From positions 1-64,000 of IMG/VR virus record IMGVR_UViG_3300007276_000038: 64,000 nucleotides of DNA; one strand, 5' to 3'. The stretch comes from a virus. The position numbers were made by a program, and so were the translations under genes. The notes beneath the pieces were generated by a model. The model was given only the letters and a program-made list of their open reading frames with translations, ran no database searches and was not told the origin of the DNA. Positions 60,901 to 64,000 of the stretch are shown piece by piece; position 1 is the stretch's first letter, and every line of letters starts with the position of its first letter.

Positions 60901-62435
60901 GTTACTGCGTAATCAGATATTAGCCCATCTTGTTCTATGACATTACCTGAGAAGTAAGTGTATTCATCTGTTAACGTACCATCTACCCTAACTGTAATTT
61001 CTGATACATTCGCTGCATCGTTAATTAATATTTGTTCTTCTGTTGAGAACACAGGATATCGTTGCTGCGGCTGATAGTTTCCTGCTACTAATAATACGTT
61101 ACTGCCATCAACTACATCATAATCTGATCCACTCAGTATAAGTGTGTATCCTATAGCATTAGCATTACCGTTAATATTATGTGTTGCTATCATTGTAGCA
61201 TTTAAGTTGATGTTGGCGTTATTTACTGCGCTTTCTATTTGCTCTGGTGTTACGTTAGAATTAGCAGCTGGACCTACATCAAAAGTAATGTTTGTATTAC
61301 TAATGTTATCGGTTAGTTCAAATACTACGTTTGCATTGCCTAGTACAATATAATTACTTTCTCGAGCTGCGATAGCCGGAGCCAGTATTGTTACACTATC
61401 TGTTAGCAACACATTAGCCACAACAACCCTTGCGCCTACTTCGCTAGCATAACCGCTACCCGAATTAGTTACTGTGATTGCTTGTATTTTATTGTCTGGA
61501 CCTAATGTAGCAATAGCCGTTGCTTGCTCACCGCCAGGTTGCGGTGGTGCAATTTCGATTTCCGGGACCTCTATGTAAGTATATCGAGCATCTAGTAAAT
61601 CAATACGCTCTACTATGTTAGTTGTATCTTCTGGAAACGCTAGTGTTACAAGCTGAGGATCTTGTTGTAGGTCTTCTTTATCAAGTTTTAGTTCGATGCT
61701 TTGGAAATTCTCAGTATCACCGAAATCGCCAACTTTTAATGCCCATTCGTCAAATACACTTATGTTTCCTTCGGCAGCACTTGAGCTACGAGCAATTCGT
61801 GTTAAGCTAGAATTTGTGCCTTTGCTTTGTATTAGTCCTCGACTAAATTCTACTTGCTGGTCATTAAGAATATCTAATTCTCTAAAGTATTCTTTATCTT
61901 CAAAGCCAAACAAGTTGCGAGCCGCTGTGTAAAGCTGCTTCTCTACTGGGATAAATCCAAATTCATGATATCGCCCTAGGCTTTCAGCTAAGTTATCTGG
62001 ATTAGCTAACAGTTCATCGCCGTCGATAATGTAGCCTTCGCTTACAAATCTACCCGTCCAATTCTTTGTGCGCTTACCTTTAAGTTTAATTCTAGTCTGA
62101 CGTTGATTTAAAACTGGATCAAACAATGTATCGTTAAAGTCTGTAATATTATCAAACGCAATAACGTGTTCTAATTCTTTAACAAAAAGCATAACGCCAT
62201 AAATTTGCACAGCTGGGTCAATAGGAACAATTTCAATAAAGTTATCTTCGCGAGTAATTTCACATTGACCTGGATCAATGACTCCGCCTTCTTGATCAAC
62301 TAAAGCAAACTGCTCTCTATCGCTACGATTAATTTTTGCTATGAAACCTTGTGGTGCTATAAACTTAGTCTTTGGTGCTAGCGGCGATAACTGTAATATG
62401 TTACCTGACTCCCATTTGCCTGTTGTCCAGAACAA
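45933..62435 (-). CDS. Giant virion structural protein (main part of a >6,000-codon gene)
   Basis: 5,500 residues in one open frame, all Asn/Thr/Asp/Val-rich beta structure. Seen inside: many 'GSGYxxxPxVxITG'-type units in the first 1,500 residues and again near 3,300-3,500; a PA14-like carbohydrate-binding domain at about 2,600-2,760 ('YFRAPVTGNYQLVGRANDAL'); a Pro-Ala dipeptide linker at about 2,915-2,935; and late blocks such as 'YMNDVKPYHSKIREYKDG' known from structural proteins of T4-like marine phages. It is probably a tail or baseplate appendage with many binding domains. 62435 is a TTG without a ribosome-binding site, and the same frame stays open up to a TAG at 62520, beyond which the upstream part continues; it is therefore most likely not a separate gene. 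Confidence 0.8.
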   Translation of the reverse strand: MFWTTGKWESGNILQLSPLAPKTKFIAPQGFIAKINRSDREQFALVDQEGGVIDPGQCEITREDNFIEIVPIDPAVQIYGVMLFVKELEHVIAFDNITDFNDTLFDPVLNQRQTRIKLKGKRTKNWTGRFVSEGYIIDGDELLANPDNLAESLGRYHEFGFIPVEKQLYTAARNLFGFEDKEYFRELDILNDQQVEFSRGLIQSKGTNSSLTRIARSSSAAEGNISVFDEWALKVGDFGDTENFQSIELKLDKEDLQQDPQLVTLAFPEDTTNIVERIDLLDARYTYIEVPEIEIAPPQPGGEQATAIATLGPDNKIQAITVTNSGSGYASEVGARVVVANVLLTDSVTILAPAIAARESNYIVLGNANVVFELTDNISNTNITFDVGPAANSNVTPEQIESAVNNANINLNATMIATHNINGNANAIGYTLILSGSDYDVVDGSNVLLVAGNYQPQQRYPVFSTEEQILINDAANVSEITVRVDGTLTDEYTYFSGNVIEQDGLISDYAVTAISDLPDAITYPRTQVNINESNAEVTYDIANTNPVFTFANTNLKANNISGVDAIDANGDYRFVDVYINGVLIKNTTTTYNWYDTDGNAETVGNTWSNVSGQVYTLTQNSIQFTDLSLLPPEALTVQYNPPLDVIYDETDREVYYAITNDTQIKVIERATVEFDSGLQDDIPGATIVIKVTSDEGIAARLTSRRNFVITPDADNDGVLLIDIDDSERFLKKPTGFRESTLWPTLDSVDHTGVTDQRYPTVRNAGYVDSGNINFQAFDIASLADLYDDSIVIKPSEGDLIHIARAERDDWNVYELTDIDASQTFLYKDLSGTVSLYSDVSLFNFLDTNQIGEEGTGRYLDYYLALRNANISDNVVIWRNEDIVDSQQLTLAEVEAPRMIEARIAKIGPSRIVNIESTAPTAGTPLSGLLLTPSEEYLSDIVTVSGQIGSVGEGDAIQLVDRIGTSSTYDASVSTDGPNNMELHTTFVSSITIDTAGDGYTSTPNITLTGSPAGAEFDAEAEAIIVACIDSVTTTSTSDWTTASLLINGVLSTDIAAAGGSDIHPHILGGILSLKMDFGGLGYDDSSPPSVTITGGSGSGATAIVNAGDIDADTGEIYKITITDQGSGFRSDDSNIVITIDAPGVSAPNPNSQAFASVDKIVGNVIVDVAFCPGGLLEAPALEIIGDGSSATAEAVLDGVIGAIEVTAKGAGYLTAPTVTIENTTTGNAATATAILDNGLTELTTLINDQGVGNVMILFNGSPDPLLLANAAANINALSPNEVNTINLVYSLTNRSYYVDAIDEANGKIIISDPEFDSNTISNIFGASYTVVSYVDYTPANADFYIASNVTTESFEISRPNTVVTDAVSALHLNKTIVTASDHNVIEGEVVRINTDVFGGDFQAQQVTANTFVINSPYTFDFNQGNIIGDGITIETVGPHGITQAYADNGKRIAVHFTVPLYYNKVYNISSITPNTISIDGVQSKSGIDYYFYEEKSAYLNVSNLFDEGNVTAANATNTIVMADSYRLSDAVAFYNSNSEIVPASLISIVDNVAYVAANALSSDANVSTKITIMRQEPRNSDRYPIITTLDHNKARMNGRNIAIDSYNNLDGMTTSLNRQMNLRKLFTKQDSFGLRFGMLNDPQAPIQNDPLGMPTTIPAISNYGPYIKEEEIINLLSDNKIPVTGTLEISNGKEKELDTTFNKGPDIRGPYKGLVYTDQESLIEYRWDPTIQRYRAVDSVLINLSDQQETNSDLVKTPEGHVDADLLSNTQEANALVLLNIPGTGSNTVFLPGRKQSTYNMLLEKTFTTTGDPATVPAFRLKPSSDMVFEVYQAVQNDDLDIYYSLLDRVSPPAIRHDFYQTVNAYSDFLGYLATDYYYRNNIGLILDGNDRVINNDDIIKNFAQTALELSTVEPANYLGKQLVPEPFALASGNGSSPIGNFEGLPSLEIGSDTSGRRAMIEVSKPGYNSFFMWTPGLTPGQWAPTASGPGPLPGVNGNPSVLGYGSGYYTANDNHLGQEYPSFLNEYNAPIPRFVYNKKFSVYPPQGNFSTSTFLDADGNVLEETDDALIDSVVTSPPTYVELTDEDVSNENIRPEEIFVACFWTEPFTYTNQLVRFNYNNVDANNTPQPVYADYLGTVTRMKYIRLTELPPNAVTRRIIPDTGWGGKDWNNSVADNVDFQTTTDSNIWDLFAPSSLAGGSTGAPDETAQLSVGNQVAPGAVVTSTGELVNNNDWVDTVPVTQIGPIINGAALEGLPGPCTPIPTTSAKNTNADGSCTTVDLTFPSSVINGRSATNPIPGTTGGYYYQTQVAGIEPFRIFFNSLAADNGIGIAVFQSDVPYNPESDTFDEQGWFEEARLVIDTKSNGDFLTNNGTQIGQYGVDDIDRTLGLGKEVEDVSTALGVENTNLAETQFTIDTTGTPDTPGPKISVLGDNWISYYNEADYLGIKGVGFIQREVNCGVGEYVVIMVKEGAGSAAQDWLLYINYAIRLVIDSGEEADCSTGERNSPSVGYADGATLRRWFATDNNANGWIGYGEREKIGRGYVHNIYFPYNKLPVTGYQGLDANKTNLINITPNSRVRNRGADWPSVVNDLNTRVRTLDFFEDFPRRCSTVELKGYFRAPVTGNYQLVGRANDALWVWISSSFDKRVNGVDYRIGVDDLAAEEYFKEDGYPDGGYPSSKAAYLADKRYHRDNAALATSNANDITETGANVYLEEGKFYFVRIIASNTTEGADRGFFDLKYKVATGETTSTTLNTNLFGGYQFDVPTFVTNYFTFTGRTCVVEGSNPAPTTGSDSNDGGADTVNDTTNDTPSEPREEDPRRQAFIDCVAAGQGGLLSTGGFSDTQLRCYQQVYGECPRGYEDACAAQNGGEDTPVSNPAPGTDGAAAPDFQIAPGALAAVIAAAAAGLFDDPAPAPAPAPAPAPAPAPAPDTSQDIYVTADGTEIDLAAIRERINLGGFVFGNFSGYGQQNMTGYNFFPTSFKKPSRKIVNPESYGYSAQIEPGRFVSATSQRVSGGKVLPLRKRLTTVSRVPRTLIRSNQVVREPWAGNLGDASTLNTTLRYNPTRIGSTYNVNGQRINNVTGNRGTTAGTTYVIDGPAFDQPGTEIPQTVDPIETVTGQAFEPSQFTRFDNSSIRYVNQPVIEITPLNFNIDGSVAAGPTAVAAVKRPTPSITLNQDDLFGIQENSELFLNGRKVIIRGTSFQDVKTQINCGNFGLSAVIRNSQAGEKLVLSSCDGRAWTAGNGCAGGRYKQVGDFHINRGFEQAKNETETITEQYVFGPVDGSFSAASGGGTNGILDQGGTLTLPRYIAIEDGQPVQALLPEDRSVTMTFPSIAPVYSQTNTSSFTTGGSGYRIGDRLRLIGGTPVNNQKGPLTVICIDSAGAGYTNPANLQVIINSDGNAPGIGAAAQVTSLDELGGIATIEVLNQGAGYDASRPPKIEIFDRSPQTITPVVINSAWPDQVTVQGGETIRVEYVREELDVNGNRTGSRVAENRFLRATAPVTFGVDDSVAVANTSIAWVDRSTQDVSTASRAEIQVNTATAASGWIRPNSYVEIAFTPDGGTPQTGLFWIPDSSEGDPTVFANKFYVEDAVFSTQESVDLLFGNGITVTARRPWFESYTSITSTRASLVDTIDPTLRKIPAKVSSLIALNPEVDLTNRDPGDLTSDDLFADGYTSMAGPLRIAKFIVTDVDEDGTITSLRVIDRGLYKVFPSDLTYGIPLEYDYAAQGVGLINPEAGIITRDQRDKMLGVADPARDNAQYGTPRHPEYGLEPFIDFNFELFDQLVATYKAENPTTPEQDAIIAEVQRKAREFGADTLVGAEKIIWLNLIVTVALFIKEAGTGQQFKHPDWKLTPEYYWNGKNFIPYTGSPGAYDPNTYVLIDAAFRGSAQQAFDEGKLLRKTFNFNQDSSSAEYGQYAEPNITSGGSGARLFITAQEVPDCSEKGTAKEALGIPDVVTQVNAPEALVAALNDALVGVGYAPEDLSFDVTPVEDLSIIELNTTFPGVNIDSSTPGFLEKLGLPIGDYDLGILCLEGIANDASSTGGAATAAEEIDRLYETNESLGLLDEQRIAEITGRPLASIPPSRLLSLLCLFDLETDNNSIFGDAVINPIRELYKYEITNIFGDALTLNTTAKKELTTVNIFESKRFNETNQLPLDNREVEPGNVANTVNLPKAWVDDYEGNGWAYLEDGEIIRQQEPLVDVDYVRSALLYDNDTGARTATLNLWDPFKGVLPGFIDNEIHFITDNDPVAYNNARTGFGQNNIGKVWWDTSTVRYMWYEQGTNLNRANNWGRTFPGSSITICEWVESKALPSKWTGNGSPRWPDKFITERRRDPVTGQYTMYYYYWVQNRNIIDDRIKRDLGRKLDTQTVARYIANPVGYGLHTISFASDESFILSNVGELLENEENHLQINFSRNLNPDGLSHTAWKLVRENDSSSTVPSILSEKLIDSLAGENAIFQSVPDPTLSYVERYGTNFRPRQTMFENISGARRVMVSVINEMLAGLKLNSQFPAWDVNLPSDRTYIETVSWYEVDRVDTATNEKIRFDESYKPVYKVSNVSELDRLVDIPDETVVLVQSDQNNSSQLWMYRASLANFELISISNDTVKFNDSVFTDEQNPTLALEVRSLLETLRDNVFVGTTFWNELFFELVKYAYTEQGQLSWAFKTSYLYIEKQENDLKQYSGFKPENFQRVLDYMNDVKPYHSKIREYKDGKSAELDTVGQNSLSDADKPPYVDADANTTRILNEQSEADQAILSTDPRYIDYFTAYTSGNTDIIRKTNTVMVFDRTNWELTRRNVDKSTTSLNRSIAENIAYLTQIDPRAITYESKFRTITANAEVDDSIIAIDDVEGIYIGQEVDVVLDNVDVISGLVESINEANSTVTITTALSNVLVANSEIRFHTDGLRAIDRIFVYDPVVINCFNLEVNRYFDDATAFENIDIVGNVSAMEDIVSNNGLSGTLDLLQSKVGGAYRGSSLDGGIFDQFIDNELDHTSNASLAYSYDVDPLESDGLNTIQTYDSYEGTFTGNSTLQVNDEVYSGFSAGTFQRGIYGPEHPEELVQLTPLENFIMTVTTSTDAFDSNGNILASLPPASREVKYRMHHTLFGESDYLRITKLSTGELVTDTVPVELDANVTVGTNEVQLQESKGIVMFMQVHRADTDELIGEVTSINDSTDVVTVDFTSEATTGTSLVFKSKLFAHSETIVLRDELDTLEDANREEPGFVWINGEKIGYSSKVGKVLSQLRRGQDGTTIQDHVYGSEVYSASPGQLFNNLNPRQNVWLTTGSVYFGNVDEWYESIDLTPGTSATYLRDGNGDLILDPVTGLRVLINEADEDAANYTQLDRWDEANVVVENTFGTLISADLQTANISVGATSNTYANIGLVEGAAIQVTENTPANSNVNVYVLIATVDEANSLIGITYSPATFDPAYVEVFDPPGSNLIITTYTYNGQPNTWRWDAATLVSGTSLSLADAGNIDFTSVDNIMRFLHDVQ

Positions 62436-62519
62436 GAACTGCTTTGCAGCGTATGCCCAGTTTCTTACATCAGCTATTGCCGAATCGTATACGCCAAAGA
62501 CAAAACCTAGACTTTCGTG

Positions 62520-62522
62520 CTA
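62520..62522 (-). other. In-frame amber (TAG) codon splitting the giant structural gene
   Basis: The frame upstream ends '...NFLIELGR' and TAG; the 28 codons after it read 'HESLGFVFGVYDS...WAYA' and run without a start codon into the giant protein ('AKQFLFWTTGKWESG'). The intervening codons look like normal coding sequence of the same protein. Confidence 0.85.
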
Positions 62523-64000
62523 GCGTCCCAACTCAATAAGGAAATTGTAAACATCTTGACTATTATCAAATCGTGTTTCGTAATCAACGCGCTTGATAAT
62601 GCCTGTTGTGTCTAAGTATCGTGTTCCTTGTGCAGCACCAATTTGCGGAAGTGCAGGAAGCCTTGTCCATATTGCTGCATCAAACGATGCACCTGAACTA
62701 ATATTTAACGGAGCTTCGTAGAATGCACCATTGCGTTCAACTATTGTGCCTCTATTATATGTTGTATTAGGTTCCCATACTCTGTAAGGACTAGCTGTAC
62801 CGCCCACCCTAACACTTTCTCGTTGTCCTGAAATTTTACTTTCTAGTACATTAAAGTACGGCATAGTTGAATCATAACCGCGAACAACATACTGCCCTTC
62901 TTCTAGTTCTATCACAACACCCGAATAAAAGTTACGTGACTTATACGGAGAGCTATGTAAAGATACATCAATATTTTCTTGAGGTATGATTAAGCTAGAT
63001 GCATTACCCGTCGAACTATATTGATCTGTTCTTGCTACTAATGTATCCTTGTCAATGTATCCGCTCATGCGGTGTGCTAGCTTAACATTTAGTGTTCTCA
63101 TTTGCTCAGCAAACTCTGTTACTGTGTCGAGTCCTTGGAACTCAAGCCAGCTATGAATGAATTGACTGTAGCCTATGTTTGTTATAAAGTTGCTATTCTC
63201 GTCTAGGTCACCGTGTACAGCAAACTGATCTGGATCGCTAAACAACCAACGCTGCCCCGTATCAATATTAAACAGTCTGCGCTTGTCAATTTGCGGACGG
63301 TATAACTTAGTTGGATCACTAAAGATTGTAGCAAAGCGTCCGGGCTTTGCAAGCAGTAGTGCTTCTGCTACTGCGAATGGGTAGCTTTCGCTGTAAGTCC
63401 ATGCTTGTTCAACCGGAGCAAAGTCTCCAAATTTCCATGTGTCGCTTATACTTCCAGTTACAGATTGAGATATACTTGGCGTACTAGTAAGAACTGGCGT
63501 TGCATCTTCGTTAATGTATCCGTTGTTTACTACATTGTCAGTTTCACCAAATTGTACAAGTAACTTAGCGCGGACACCTGTTCCATCCGGGTCAGTTACT
63601 ATTGCTTCTGCGCTAGTGTAATTACGTCCGGTGTTTGTTATAATAACATTAGCAATTTCACCCAATTCATTAATTTCTAGATCAGCAGTTGCACCTGTGC
63701 CAGTACCAGTGATAGTAACTATGCTATTAGCTGAGTATAAACCACCCTGATCTAAAATAACTATACTTGTTACTTGATTAACTGCACTAGGTATGCTATA
63801 ATAATTATGAGTATATTCGTTATCGGGGCCTGTTCCACCACCAATCTGATATGGGAACATAGGTTCGCCATCATCGGTGATAGTTGATACATAAAAGTTT
63901 ATCGGCTCGCCGTTTGAGTCAGGTGTGATACCGAAACGCATATTGTATTCGTTTGCTTGCCCGGGTAACATAGCGACATTAGCATCGTATTCGTAGTCTT
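62520..64000 (-). CDS. N-terminal part of the giant structural protein (5' end outside window)
   Basis: The frame is open to the right edge, so the gene starts beyond the window; the first ATG inside (63969-63971) is internal. At least 492 residues are visible, with the same 'GTGTGATADLEINELGEIAN'-type repeat units as the giant protein, and 'LRTLNVKLAHRMSGYIDKDT', 'RQWLFSDPDQ'-like and 'PYRVWEPNTTYNRGTIV' blocks typical of phage structural proteins. It ends at an in-frame TAG, 29 codons before the TTG from which the next long frame can be counted. I take both as one gene. Confidence 0.8.
   Translation of the reverse strand, partial: DYEYDANVAMLPGQANEYNMRFGITPDSNGEPINFYVSTITDDGEPMFPYQIGGGTGPDNEYTHNYYSIPSAVNQVTSIVILDQGGLYSANSIVTITGTGTGATADLEINELGEIANVIITNTGRNYTSAEAIVTDPDGTGVRAKLLVQFGETDNVVNNGYINEDATPVLTSTPSISQSVTGSISDTWKFGDFAPVEQAWTYSESYPFAVAEALLLAKPGRFATIFSDPTKLYRPQIDKRRLFNIDTGQRWLFSDPDQFAVHGDLDENSNFITNIGYSQFIHSWLEFQGLDTVTEFAEQMRTLNVKLAHRMSGYIDKDTLVARTDQYSSTGNASSLIIPQENIDVSLHSSPYKSRNFYSGVVIELEEGQYVVRGYDSTMPYFNVLESKISGQRESVRVGGTASPYRVWEPNTTYNRGTIVERNGAFYEAPLNISSGASFDAAIWTRLPALPQIGAAQGTRYLDTTGIIKRVDYETRFDNSQDVYNFLIELGR

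Noticed and set aside
45933-64000. Genome-wide recoding of TAG as an amino acid
   Set aside because: TAG ends several ordinary genes at expected places (for example 16996 and 33032), and reading through them gives no conserved extension. Recoding at one site only is still possible.

Overview
The window is a contiguous piece of a large tailed phage (Caudoviricetes). It looks like a myovirus with T4-like gene expression, most likely from a marine metagenome or a marine host; I infer the host setting from resemblance to marine T4-like phages and cannot prove it. The grounds are tightly packed, overlapping genes (many ATGA junctions), AT-rich DNA, T4-type late promoter boxes (ATAAATA about 28-43 bp before start codons), tail-fibre genes with endosialidase-type (S74) chaperone ends, a giant virion protein of more than 6,000 codons, and a phage-type ATP-dependent DNA ligase. 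I saw no tRNA, rRNA, insertion sequence, CRISPR array or integrase.

Layout. (1) 1-8525, plus strand: the end of a MoxR-type AAA+ ATPase, a hairpin and terminator, DNA ligase, two unknown genes, a repeat-flanked cobalamin-type radical SAM gene, a zinc-metallopeptidase/VWA protein behind a consensus sigma70 promoter, and five small unknown genes. (2) 8528-36885, minus strand: a nearly gapless run of about 28 genes that reads as a carbohydrate (or small-molecule) synthesis and transfer island. In transcription order it has three GT-like genes with two small unknown ones, a GT-A-like protein, a lipoprotein, a nucleotide-sugar 6-dehydrogenase, a symmetrical radical SAM-SGNH-SGNH-radical SAM block, GT-like genes around a GDP-mannose 3,5-epimerase homologue, a cobalamin radical SAM protein, more GT-like genes, a 2OG-Fe(II) oxygenase, a shortened DegT aminotransferase, a third SGNH protein, an amidinotransferase, a carbamoyltransferase, a nine-module GT-A-like repeat protein and a methyltransferase. 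(3) 36946-64000, minus strand: virion genes, namely two small tail proteins, two S74 tail fibres around an Ig-like protein, a 228-aa structural protein, and a giant structural gene that runs off the right edge and is broken by one in-frame TAG at 62520-62522.

How it may fit together: the sugar-nucleotide enzymes (epimerase, 6-dehydrogenase, aminotransferase) and the decorating enzymes (carbamoyl-, amidino- and methyl-transfer, hydroxylation, radical chemistry) could supply an unusual glycan, which the many GT-like proteins attach to an acceptor. Because the island lies directly beside the tail-fibre and virion genes, virion glycosylation is the leading idea; remodelling of the host surface is the alternative. 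This link is inference from gene content and order.
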